Shown here one piece after another: positions 42,994-51,755 of a stretch of DNA of 64,000 nt; the stretch's first letter is position 1, and each line of letters starts with the position of its first letter. The stretch comes from a bacterium (GTDB lineage: Bacteria; Joyebacterota; Joyebacteria; Joyebacterales; Joyebacteraceae): positions 1 to 64,000 of the forward strand of contig JALGZD010000176.1 in assembly GCA_025782395.1 (NCBI GenBank). The letters run 5' to 3'. The position numbers and the translations under genes are program-made. A model generated the notes under the pieces. It saw nothing but the letters and a program-made list of their open reading frames with translations, was not told the origin of the DNA and did not search any database.

Positions 42994-44412
42994 ATGCCAG
43001 ATGTCGTCCAGCGGATCCGCGATTCCATCCGTCGTCACAGGATGATCTCTGTTCGCGACGCCGTTCTCGCGGCCGTGTCCGGTGGACCGGACTCAGTCTT
43101 CATGCTCCATGTCCTGGCCGGCCTGCAGGAAGAACTCGGTTTTGAACTCAAGGTCGCACATCTCGACCACCAGTTCCGCGGCGACGAATCCGCTGCTGAT
43201 GCGGAGTTCGTCGAGGATCTTGCTGCGAAGCTCGATCTCCCATGCTTCACCGATCGCGAAGATGTCCCCCGTTTCCTTCTCTCAAACGCAATGTCGAAGC
43301 AGGCGGCGGCGCGCATGCTCCGCTACCGCTTTCTCGTGAAGACATCCAAGCTTGAGTACTGCCAGCGAATAGCCTTCGGGCACAACGCCGACGATCAGTC
43401 CGAGACGGTTCTGATGCGCATCCTGAGGGGCGCTGGTCCGGATGGCCTTGCCGGCATACCTCTCAAGAGAGACGGCATCATCATCCGTCCGATCCTGAAC
43501 ATCCGGCGCTCCGAGATCATGACGTATCTCGATGAGCGAGACCTTGACTACCGTACTGACAGCAGCAACCTGGGGTCGGAATACACGCGTAACCGCGTGC
43601 GAAACGAGCTTATCCCGGTCCTCGAGACCTACAACCCCGGCATCAGTCGCTCCCTCGTCAATCTCGGGGCCATGATGAGCGGTGTTGCCACCCACTACAA
43701 CCACCTGACTGATGATGCACTCCTCAGAGTTGTCAAGAACACCACGATCGGCCAGATGTCCCTTGATCCGGGCACGTTCGGCGGCTACGATGAGAGTTTG
43801 AGGCGAAGTATCGTGAGGCGCGTCGTCGCAGATCTGCGACCGGATCTGACGGCCCTTCCCTTTCAGCACGTTGAGAACGTCCTCACCCTCGCCATTCGCG
43901 GCGAGGTCGGCACAGCGGTGGAGCTGCCCGGGGGCGTACAGGTGCGCCTCGACCATGGCCGGATCGTTTTCCTGGAGGGTGACGGACTACCGAAGCTCCC
44001 CACAGCTGAGCTTCCAGTCCCGGGCTCGGTCGTCTTTCAGGAGGCACGTCTCGAGATCCGCTCCAGAATCGTGCCTCGAGAAGAGCTCGGCGCGACGTTC
44101 TCCTCGACGGACGATGACGTTGCATACTTCGATCTCGATGAGCTTTCTCTGCCGCTCACGGTGCGGGCTCGCCGCAAGGGCGACAGATTTCGGCCGTTCG
44201 GAATGGAAGGAACAAAGACGCTCAAGGGATTCTTCATCGACGAAAAAATCGCCTGGAGCTTTCGCGACGAAGTCCCTCTCATCTGCGATGATACCGGAAT
44301 TCTCTGGGTCGTCGGGATGAGACGCGCCAGCGCGGCACCGGTGACCAGCAAGACCAAGCGGGTTCTCACAATAGGCGCCTATTCCACGGAGGTCGGAACT
44401 GAAGAAAGGTAA
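42994..44412 (+). CDS. tilS: tRNA(Ile)-lysidine synthase
   Basis: ATP-dependent enzyme that converts C34 of the CAU-anticodon tRNA-Ile to lysidine. 472 aa from ATG 42994 (AGGAAGAGG upstream). The PP-loop motif SGGPDS sits at residues 29-34; HLDHQFRGDES and FGHNADDQSETVLMRI follow, then the TilS substrate-binding and C-terminal domains (RARRKGDRFRPFGMEGTKTLKGFFIDEKI). Full length. It begins a housekeeping run tilS-hpt-ftsH-folP-cdaA, an arrangement frequent in bacteria. Confidence 0.95.
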   Translation: MPDVVQRIRDSIRRHRMISVRDAVLAAVSGGPDSVFMLHVLAGLQEELGFELKVAHLDHQFRGDESAADAEFVEDLAAKLDLPCFTDREDVPRFLLSNAMSKQAAARMLRYRFLVKTSKLEYCQRIAFGHNADDQSETVLMRILRGAGPDGLAGIPLKRDGIIIRPILNIRRSEIMTYLDERDLDYRTDSSNLGSEYTRNRVRNELIPVLETYNPGISRSLVNLGAMMSGVATHYNHLTDDALLRVVKNTTIGQMSLDPGTFGGYDESLRRSIVRRVVADLRPDLTALPFQHVENVLTLAIRGEVGTAVELPGGVQVRLDHGRIVFLEGDGLPKLPTAELPVPGSVVFQEARLEIRSRIVPREELGATFSSTDDDVAYFDLDELSLPLTVRARRKGDRFRPFGMEGTKTLKGFFIDEKIAWSFRDEVPLICDDTGILWVVGMRRASAAPVTSKTKRVLTIGAYSTEVGTEER

Positions 44413-44413
44413 G

Positions 44414-44929
44414 GTGCTGCTCACAAAGGAGCAGATAGCGGAAAGAGTCGAGGAGCTCGGAATCCGCATCTCCAAGGACTACGCAGATAGTCCGCCGATC
44501 ATGGTGAGCGTCCTCAAGGGCGGTTTCATCTTCCTTGCCGACCTTGTGAGAACCATCAGCATTCCGATCGAGATCGATTTCATGGAGGTCTCCAGCTACG
44601 GCAACGGAACCGTGTCGAGCGGTGTCGTGAGAATCCTTGAGGATCTCTCGCTCAACATCGAGCAGAGACATATCCTGATCGTCGAGGACATCATAGACAC
44701 AGGACACACGCTCCGCTACATCATCGACAACCTGGAGACCCGCCACCCAAAGAGCATCAAGATATGCACACTGCTGGATCGCCGCGGGCGCAGAGAGGTG
44801 GAGATCCCGCTGGACTACGTCGGATTCGTCGTCCCCGACAAATTCGTGATCGGATACGGGCTCGACCTCGCCCAGAAATACAGGAACCTCTCCTGCATAA
44901 GCATCGTTGAGGAAGAAGAGATACCCTAG
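44414..44929 (+). CDS. hpt: Hypoxanthine phosphoribosyltransferase
   Basis: Purine salvage enzyme making IMP/GMP from hypoxanthine/guanine and PRPP. 171 aa. PRPP-binding motif ILIVEDIIDTGHT, the PPi loop SVLKGGFIF and the base-recognition segment VVPDKFVIGYGLD are all present. GTG 44414 lies one base after the tilS stop; homologues often start with a few more residues (K-G-K-V-L-L), which here would need a non-standard start inside tilS, so GTG is the best choice. tilS-hpt-ftsH is a widespread bacterial gene order. Confidence 0.93.
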   Translation: MLLTKEQIAERVEELGIRISKDYADSPPIMVSVLKGGFIFLADLVRTISIPIEIDFMEVSSYGNGTVSSGVVRILEDLSLNIEQRHILIVEDIIDTGHTLRYIIDNLETRHPKSIKICTLLDRRGRREVEIPLDYVGFVVPDKFVIGYGLDLAQKYRNLSCISIVEEEEIP

Positions 44930-44962
44930 GCTCCACCGTCCCTCCCTGAGAGCGGGAACGAT

Positions 44963-47074
44963 ATGACACCTGACGAGAAGAAGCGCCCGAACGAGAAAGA
45001 GCAGACGGACAAGAGGCCCGGCAAGAACGGAGGTGATCTCCGGAGCCGGGGCGAGGACCTTCACAGGAAACTGAAGGTGGCGCCGAGACCGCCCCGTAGC
45101 CCGCTCCTGATGTGGATACTCCTCATCTTTGTGGCCATTATCGCCTGGCAGATGTACGTCCAGAACCAGCCGACCGACGTCGAGATCAACTACTCGAGAC
45201 TGATGGAGGAGGTGCGGAGCGACAATATCGCCTCCATTTCGGTCGAAGGACGCCTCGTTCTCGGCGAGCTGTCCTCTCCCGCTGTGTTCTATGAGAACGG
45301 TCAGGAGATACAGTTTACGCAGTTCCGCTCATGGCTTCTGTTCGAGGATCCGGAGTTCATCCACATCGTCGAAGAGAAAAGCCCGGGGGCGGAGCTGGCC
45401 GGACAGGCTCCTGCCACGAATTGGGGCGGCATTCTGTTCTCTGTCCTTCCTATTGCTGTCATCATCGCCTTCTGGATCTTCATCATGAAATCGATGCGCG
45501 GAGGCTCGGGTCCCGGGAAGGCCTTCAGCTTCGGAAAGAGCAACGCGCGCCTTCTCACAGAAGATAGACCCGATGTGACGTTCGATGACGTGGCGGGACT
45601 GCCGGAGGCCAAACAGGAGCTCCAGGAGATCGTTGAGTTCCTGAAAGAACCCAGGAAGTTCCAACGCCTCGGGGGAAAGATCCCAAAAGGCGCGCTTCTC
45701 ATCGGGCCTCCCGGCACGGGGAAGACACTCCTGGCGAAGGCCGTCGCGGGAGAGGCCTCCGTGCCTTTCCTCTCTATCAGCGGATCGGACTTCGTCGAGA
45801 TGTTCGTTGGTGTCGGAGCCTCGCGCGTGAGAGACCTCTTTGAGCAGGGCAAGGCGAATGCGCCCTGCATCATATTCATTGACGAGATGGATGCCGTCGG
45901 ACGCACGAGGGGAGCTGGGCTTGGCGGAGGGCACGACGAGCGCGAGCAGACCCTGAACCAGCTTCTGGTGGAGATGGACGGCTTCGAGTCAAACGAGGGC
46001 GTCATCCTCCTGGCCGCCACCAACCGTCCCGATGTGCTCGACCCCGCGCTTCTGAGGCCGGGACGCTTTGATCGTCAGATAATCATAGATCGTCCGGACC
46101 TTCGGGGCAGAGAGGGAATCCTGAAGGTGAGCGCGAAAGACGTGACGGTGGGTGAAGGCGTAGACTACCAGGTACTCGCCCGGGGCACCCCGGGACTCTC
46201 CGGTGCCGACCTTGCGAACCTCGTGAATGAGGCAGCTCTCCTCGCCGCGCGTTCCAACCACGACGCCGTGATGATGAGCGACTTCGAGGAGGCGAAGGAC
46301 AAGGTGATGCTCGGCACCGAGCGCAGGAGCGTTATCCTGACTGAGAAGGAGATAAAGAATACCGCCTATCATGAGGCGGGTCACGCGCTCGTGAGCTGGC
46401 TGATACCGGGATCCGACCCCATTCACAAGGTCACTATCATCCCGCGCGGCCACACACTCGGTGTAACCCATTTCCTGCCGGTCGATGAGCGCCACAGCTG
46501 GCCGAGGAACTACTGCCTCGACACTCTTGCCAACGCTCTTGGCGGACGCGCTGCAGAGGAGATCGCCTTCGATGAGATCACGACAGGAGCCGCTCAGGAT
46601 CTCCACGTCGCGACTGACCTGGCCCGCCAGATGATTTGCGAGTGGGGCATGAGTGAGGCACTCGGTCCGGTCACATTCGGCCGGAAGGAGCGCCAGATAT
46701 TCCTCGGCCGCGAGATCGCACGTTCGAAGGAGATCAGCGAGGCCACGGCCGTCATCATTGATGAAGAGATCAAACGTCTCGTGAATGATGCCCTGGTGCG
46801 TGCCCGCAGGCTCCTCAAGGAAAACAAGGACAAGCTCGACCTCCTCGCGGACGCCTTGCTGGAGCGTGAAACACTCTCGGGTTCAGAGGTAGACGAGCTT
46901 TTCGATGGGACGTCAAGTGCGGACGCCTCCGAGAATGCCGGGGATCCGGACGATGCCGGGAATCCGGGCGGTGCCGGGAGTCCGGGCGGTGCCGGGAGTC
47001 CGGGCGGTGCCGGGAGTCCGGGCGGTGCCCACCGAGACGCAGACGGCACTGGACAGAGCGGAGCTCAAGGGTAG
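44963..47074 (+). CDS. ftsH: ATP-dependent zinc metalloprotease FtsH with repetitive tail
   Basis: Membrane-anchored AAA+ protease for quality control of membrane and regulatory proteins. 703 aa: a long charged cytoplasmic N-terminus (1-45), TM1 (about 50-70), periplasmic domain, TM2 (about 160-178), AAA+ domain with Walker A GPPGTGKT (about 249-256) and SRH, then the M41 protease domain with zinc site HEAGH (His470). The C-terminal about 45 residues are low-complexity G-x-P-G-G-A repeats encoded by an 18-bp DNA repeat and are absent from typical FtsH. TAG is 2 nt before folP. Confidence 0.97.
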   Translation: MTPDEKKRPNEKEQTDKRPGKNGGDLRSRGEDLHRKLKVAPRPPRSPLLMWILLIFVAIIAWQMYVQNQPTDVEINYSRLMEEVRSDNIASISVEGRLVLGELSSPAVFYENGQEIQFTQFRSWLLFEDPEFIHIVEEKSPGAELAGQAPATNWGGILFSVLPIAVIIAFWIFIMKSMRGGSGPGKAFSFGKSNARLLTEDRPDVTFDDVAGLPEAKQELQEIVEFLKEPRKFQRLGGKIPKGALLIGPPGTGKTLLAKAVAGEASVPFLSISGSDFVEMFVGVGASRVRDLFEQGKANAPCIIFIDEMDAVGRTRGAGLGGGHDEREQTLNQLLVEMDGFESNEGVILLAATNRPDVLDPALLRPGRFDRQIIIDRPDLRGREGILKVSAKDVTVGEGVDYQVLARGTPGLSGADLANLVNEAALLAARSNHDAVMMSDFEEAKDKVMLGTERRSVILTEKEIKNTAYHEAGHALVSWLIPGSDPIHKVTIIPRGHTLGVTHFLPVDERHSWPRNYCLDTLANALGGRAAEEIAFDEITTGAAQDLHVATDLARQMICEWGMSEALGPVTFGRKERQIFLGREIARSKEISEATAVIIDEEIKRLVNDALVRARRLLKENKDKLDLLADALLERETLSGSEVDELFDGTSSADASENAGDPDDAGNPGGAGSPGGAGSPGGAGSPGGAHRDADGTGQSGAQG
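46934..47029 (+). repeat. 18-bp tandem repeat encoding the FtsH tail
   Basis: About 5.3 copies of an 18-bp unit, the last three complete copies (46970-47023) identical: GGTGCCGGGAGTCCGGGC. In frame with ftsH it encodes G-A-G-S-P-G repeats. Identical neighbouring copies indicate recent slippage, so copy number may vary among strains. Confidence 0.9.
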
Positions 47075-47076
47075 CC

Positions 47077-48294
47077 ATGGCTGATGTTCTCTCCCCACGT
47101 GTAATCCTCATTCAATCGCGCGAGGACGCAGTCCGCGAGATGCGGGCCATCGGCGTTTGTGACGGCGGAATAGACGCAATGAAGGGCAAGGCCGAGACCG
47201 TTGTCATCAAGGTCACAGGCGTTGTGGTTCCCGTTGCGCATATCCTCAAACAGCAGATGCTCTCCCTGGGTGGTGAGGCCGCGACGCATCAGCACGTGCT
47301 GACGCATGCCGTCGAATCCAGCGACGTGCTCATCATGGGAACACCTCTTCAGATAGACCGACTCGCCGAGCGGCTCTCGTGTCAGCCGTTCGATGTTCCA
47401 TCTCTCGGCGAGCAAATCGCAGAGATCATGAAAGCCATGCGCTCATCCGGAACGCGTACCGTGCGCGCCAGGAACTTCACACTGGACGTCGGCAAGCGTG
47501 TGCAGGTGGTCGGCGTACTGAATGTAACTCCGGACTCGTTTTCGGATGGGGGCCTTTATCTGCATCCGACCGAGGCAACGGCTCATGCACTGACTCTCGT
47601 TGAGGAGGGAGCGGACGTAGTCGACGTCGGCGGGCAATCATCGAGACCAGGATCCGAGCCCGTCTCCGAGGAGGAGGAGCTCAAGCGGGTCATTCCGGTG
47701 ATTCGCGCCCTCGCCGAGGAATGGCAGGGTCCGATCTCGATAGACACATACCGCTCACGCGTAGCCGCCGAGGCGCTGGATGCAGGCGCCGCAATCGTGA
47801 ACGACATCTCAGCGTTTTCATTCGATCCCGAGATCGCTGGAGTCGTAGCCGAATTCGGGGCGGCCTGCGTTCTGATGCATATCCTGGGTACCCCTCTCAA
47901 TATGCAGGACGCGCCTCGATACGACGATCTCATGGGCGAAATCGCCCGTGTGCTGAGCGATGCAATGGAACGGGCCCGAGCGGCCGGCATCGGTGACGAC
48001 CAGATTGTCGTTGACCCCGGGATAGGATTCGGAAAGACTACCGAGCATAACCTCGCCATCCTCAGACGGCTCCCCGAACTGAAGGTGCTTGGAGCACCCA
48101 TTCTGGTCGGGCCTTCGAGGAAGAGATTCATCGGCAATGTTCTGGATCTTGCCGTCGATGAGAGACTTGAGGGAACGCTTGCGGCGACGGCGTACGCCGT
48201 CGTGCAGGGCGCACGCTTGGTCAGGGTGCACGACGTGAAGCCTGTGGCGCGAGCGGTGAGAATGATCGAGGCCTGTATCGCATCGCCTGAGTAG
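47077..48294 (+). CDS. folP: Dihydropteroate synthase with N-terminal extension
   Basis: Folate biosynthesis enzyme joining pABA to dihydropterin pyrophosphate. 405 aa, about 125 longer than E. coli FolP. The catalytic barrel starts near residue 145 (VVGVLNVTPDSFSDGG), with SSRPGSEP, ISIDTYRS, NDISAF and DPGIGFGKT all conserved. The first about 125 residues (ILIQSREDAVREMRAIGVCDGGIDAMKGKAE...) form a separate domain known from some long FolP proteins, role unknown. Follows ftsH by 2 nt, the common ftsH-folP order. Confidence 0.95.
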   Translation: MADVLSPRVILIQSREDAVREMRAIGVCDGGIDAMKGKAETVVIKVTGVVVPVAHILKQQMLSLGGEAATHQHVLTHAVESSDVLIMGTPLQIDRLAERLSCQPFDVPSLGEQIAEIMKAMRSSGTRTVRARNFTLDVGKRVQVVGVLNVTPDSFSDGGLYLHPTEATAHALTLVEEGADVVDVGGQSSRPGSEPVSEEEELKRVIPVIRALAEEWQGPISIDTYRSRVAAEALDAGAAIVNDISAFSFDPEIAGVVAEFGAACVLMHILGTPLNMQDAPRYDDLMGEIARVLSDAMERARAAGIGDDQIVVDPGIGFGKTTEHNLAILRRLPELKVLGAPILVGPSRKRFIGNVLDLAVDERLEGTLAATAYAVVQGARLVRVHDVKPVARAVRMIEACIASPE

Positions 48295-48327
48295 CCGGCG
48301 AGCACACATCGAACGGAGTTGGCCCGA

Positions 48328-49095
48328 GTGACCGGTTCGAGGATCATCATAGACGTCATCGACATCGCAATCGTCGCGTTCGTCATCTACCAGCTCCTCT
48401 TGCTGCTCCGCGGCAGGCGCGCCATGCAGATGTTCGTTGGCCTGTTTATCATCGTCGTCGTCGGCTTCATCGCTCGCTGGATCGAGTTCGATGCTTTGAA
48501 CTGGCTCATGTCGGGACTCAAGGGCCTATGGGCCATCATCTTCATCATTCTATTCCAGGACGAACTCAGAAGGATGCTCGCTCAGATGGGGCACAGCCGA
48601 TTCCTGAGACCGTTCGTGAAACTTGAGGTTCATGAATCGATAGACGCCGTCGCTTCCGCCGTGAAGGCAATGGCTGCAAAGAAGACGGGAGCGCTGATAG
48701 TCATCGAGCGTGAGGCGCGACTCACAAACTATTACCAGACCGGTGTGATGCTCAACGCGCCCGTCGTCTCAAGCCTGCTCGTCTCCATCTTCACGCCACT
48801 CACTCCGCTTCATGACGGTGCCGTTATCGTCAGCGGCAACCAGATCGTGGCGGCCAGATGTACCCTGCCCCTCTCCCAGAATCCATACTACGTCCACACG
48901 CTCGGCACGAGACACCGTGCGGGCGTCGGTCTGACGGAGGAGACGGATGCGCTGGTCGTTGTCGTGTCTGAGGAGACGGGTCAGATATCATTCGCTCTCG
49001 GAGGACAGATTTCGAGAGATGTCTCCCTGAGCGTTCTCAGGGAACGCCTGTCACAGCTCCTGAAGCCGCTGTCTGCCGAGACCACCGGAAGCTAG
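48328..49095 (+). CDS. cdaA: Diadenylate cyclase CdaA
   Basis: Membrane enzyme making the second messenger c-di-AMP from two ATP. 255 aa from GTG 48328, which has GGAG 9 nt upstream; TTG 48319 is immediately after the same site and less likely. Three N-terminal TM helices (to about 85), then the DisA_N domain with LHDGAVIV (DGA, Asp163) and GTRHRAG, the two signature motifs. No CdaR-type YbbR gene follows, though folP-cdaA adjacency is common in other phyla. The next gene starts 11 nt on. Confidence 0.95.
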   Translation: MTGSRIIIDVIDIAIVAFVIYQLLLLLRGRRAMQMFVGLFIIVVVGFIARWIEFDALNWLMSGLKGLWAIIFIILFQDELRRMLAQMGHSRFLRPFVKLEVHESIDAVASAVKAMAAKKTGALIVIEREARLTNYYQTGVMLNAPVVSSLLVSIFTPLTPLHDGAVIVSGNQIVAARCTLPLSQNPYYVHTLGTRHRAGVGLTEETDALVVVVSEETGQISFALGGQISRDVSLSVLRERLSQLLKPLSAETTGS

Positions 49096-49106
49096 AGGAG
49101 AACTGG

Positions 49107-51755
49107 ATGTACCAGCATAGACGGACGAATCGCATAATCGGCTGGACGATGGGCGCGCTGTCCTTCATCACCTACATTCTCACAACCGCGCCGGTCGTTG
49201 CCTTCTGGGACAACGGCGAGTTCATCGCAGTAGGCTACACGCTGGGCATCGGACATCCACCAGGATCACCCGTATACACACTCCTGACGCGCCTCTTCGG
49301 GCTTCTTCCCTTTCCAAACGTCGCGGTTGCCATCAACTTCATGTCCGTCATCGCCGGGGCGCTGGCAGTGTCTTTCTTCTACTTCGCACTCGCCAAGATG
49401 GCGCGTCGGTGGGAGGGCGAGATTCGTTCGTTCGCTGACGGACTCCCCACCTACATCACCGGGATCACGGCAAGTTGCTTCATCGCTTTCTCATTCAGCT
49501 TCTGGGAGAACGCCCTCGAGGCCGAGGTCTATGCAACCAACATCCTGATCATGGCAGCCACGCTCTGGCTCGTTCTTCGCTGGTCGGAACTGGGGAGTGC
49601 TCCACGCACGCGCAAGCACCTCTATCTGGTCTTCTACCTGCTCGCACTCGGCGTCGGCATCCACATGGGGAGCCTGTTGTGGGCGCCCGCCTTCCTGGTG
49701 TTCATGATCCTCTTCGAGAGGAACTACATCGGCTCGGTGCTCCTGGCAATCCCTCTGATGATGGGCTTCGTCCTCATGTCGAAGAACATCGAGTGGTGGC
49801 GCGGACCTCTGGCCATGTGGTTGATCGGACTCGGACTCGCCGTCTTCTACGCGATTCCGGTGTTATGGCCGACGCCGGTCAAACTGCCGAAGAGATCCAA
49901 AGCAAAGGTCTTCGTGCCTGCCCTTCCAACATGGTTGTGGGGCAGCCTCGTAGTCATCGAGGTGCTTCTGCTGTTCGCCACACTGTCCCGGCACGGCGGT
50001 AGCGCAGCGGGACTTTTTGTTCTTGCCCTGGCGATCTCTGCTGCGGCCATTTACTGCTTCATGCACCTGACAAGGATCGGCGTGATAGACCGACCCCAGG
50101 TACCGGCCCGCGCGCTCCTTGCCGCCCTCTCGCTCACCCTTATCGCGCTCTCCGTCCACGCGTACCTTCTGATACGCGCTCGACTCAATCCAGCTATCAA
50201 TGAGTCCGACCCGAGAACCTGGAAGATCGTCTTCGAGGTCATGCGACGGGCGCAGTACGAACCGATGCGGTTCTTCCCACGAAGGACACCGTTGCTAAAT
50301 CAATTCCGCATCGTGTGGGGCTATCACAAGATGCAGTTCTCCTCATCGTCGAACCCTATCGCCATTATCGCGCCCTACCTGCTTGCGCTCTGGGGCTTCA
50401 TCGCTCACGCACGCAAGGACCGACGCACCTTCACGATGATGGCGATCGCGTTTGGGATGGCGTCTCTCGGGCTTCTGATGTATCTGAACATCTCCGATCA
50501 CGAGGTGCGGAGCAGAGAGTATTTCTGGGTGCCGTCGTACGTCGGTCTTGCTTTGTGGATGGGCATCGGCTCCGGCGCGATCGTCGAATGGGCAAAGGAG
50601 CTTGGGAAGCACTGGAGGAACCTGCTGGCAGTAGCCGTTGTCATCTTCGCGCTCATGCCGTTCATCGGCAACTTCCAGAGGAATGACCGCAGCGACAACT
50701 ACGTTGCCTACTACTACGGCTGGAACATGCTGAGCTTCCTGGATGAGGACGCCATTCTGATCACCAACGGCGACAACGATACGTTCCCTCTCTGGTATCT
50801 GCAACAGGTCGAAAACCTGCGCCCCGATGTCGACGTGGTCAATCTCTCACTCATCCAGATCAACTGGTACTTGAAGCAGCTCAAGGATCGCGGTGTACCT
50901 CTCAGCTTCACATACGAACAGATCGAGGAGATGCATCCATACTGGGTCCGCGATCCCCAGACGCAGCAGCTCAGCCTTGTGACGCTCCGCGACCTGGGCA
51001 TTCATGACATCATAGCGACGAACGAGTTCAGGCGCCCCATCTACTTTGCCGTGACCGTCGACAATTTCATGGGCTACTACGACAATCTCGAGCTCGAGGG
51101 CATGGTCTTCAAACTGACGACGAAGACCGGTCGTCACATGGTCAATGAAGAGAGGACCTGGGAGAATGTCTTCGATAACTACCGCTACGACAGCATCGTG
51201 GATGTCAATGACGACTGGCGCGTAGTGGATACGGTGAAGAAATCCGCTTCGACGGCGCGACTCATCACGAACTACGCGGCCGGGTTCTCGAGGCTGGGCT
51301 TTGCAGCGATGCAGGACCCCGACAGGACAGACGAGGCGATCATGCTCTACACCAGGGCGCTCAAGTTCGCGCCCGATTACGGCCCGGCCCTCAATGGACT
51401 CGTCGCCCTCTACGCTGCCAGGCTCCTCCAGCCGGAGAAGGCTCTACCGTTTGCCGAGAGGCTTGTTGCGTCTCAACCAGATCTCATGGAAGCGTGGGTG
51501 CGTTACGGAGGCGTCCACCTGATGCTCGCCGAGGGTTTCCAGCGGCACGGCGAAACGGAAGAAGCACAGCCACACTATGAGATAGCTATGGAGGCATACG
51601 AACACGTGCTCAATATGGAGCCTCAGCGATACGACCTGTACCCACCACTCCTGACGATCTACCAGACCCTGGGCAAGGCGGACAAGCTCAACAGTCTTAT
51701 GGAGATGTGGAGGATGTACGGTCCGACCGATGAATCCGAGCCGGTCGTGAAGTAG
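49107..51755 (+). CDS. DUF2723 (TMEM260-like) polytopic membrane protein with TPR tail
   Basis: 882-aa inner-membrane protein of the DUF2723 family, GT-C-type proteins related to human TMEM260, an O-mannosyltransferase. The N-terminal motif FWDNGEFIAVGYTLGIGHPPGSP is the family hallmark, including the Asp/Glu pair of the GT-C active loop. About 12 TM helices follow (to about 530), then a soluble domain (NGDNDTFPLWYLQQVE, FRRPIYFAVTVDN) and C-terminal TPRs (about 720-880). Abundant in Bacteroidota and other FCB bacteria. Probably a protein or lipid glycosyltransferase acting on the periplasmic side; substrate unknown. Stop abuts the convergent M16 peptidase stop with no spacer. Confidence 0.9.
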   Translation: MYQHRRTNRIIGWTMGALSFITYILTTAPVVAFWDNGEFIAVGYTLGIGHPPGSPVYTLLTRLFGLLPFPNVAVAINFMSVIAGALAVSFFYFALAKMARRWEGEIRSFADGLPTYITGITASCFIAFSFSFWENALEAEVYATNILIMAATLWLVLRWSELGSAPRTRKHLYLVFYLLALGVGIHMGSLLWAPAFLVFMILFERNYIGSVLLAIPLMMGFVLMSKNIEWWRGPLAMWLIGLGLAVFYAIPVLWPTPVKLPKRSKAKVFVPALPTWLWGSLVVIEVLLLFATLSRHGGSAAGLFVLALAISAAAIYCFMHLTRIGVIDRPQVPARALLAALSLTLIALSVHAYLLIRARLNPAINESDPRTWKIVFEVMRRAQYEPMRFFPRRTPLLNQFRIVWGYHKMQFSSSSNPIAIIAPYLLALWGFIAHARKDRRTFTMMAIAFGMASLGLLMYLNISDHEVRSREYFWVPSYVGLALWMGIGSGAIVEWAKELGKHWRNLLAVAVVIFALMPFIGNFQRNDRSDNYVAYYYGWNMLSFLDEDAILITNGDNDTFPLWYLQQVENLRPDVDVVNLSLIQINWYLKQLKDRGVPLSFTYEQIEEMHPYWVRDPQTQQLSLVTLRDLGIHDIIATNEFRRPIYFAVTVDNFMGYYDNLELEGMVFKLTTKTGRHMVNEERTWENVFDNYRYDSIVDVNDDWRVVDTVKKSASTARLITNYAAGFSRLGFAAMQDPDRTDEAIMLYTRALKFAPDYGPALNGLVALYAARLLQPEKALPFAERLVASQPDLMEAWVRYGGVHLMLAEGFQRHGETEEAQPHYEIAMEAYEHVLNMEPQRYDLYPPLLTIYQTLGKADKLNSLMEMWRMYGPTDESEPVVK

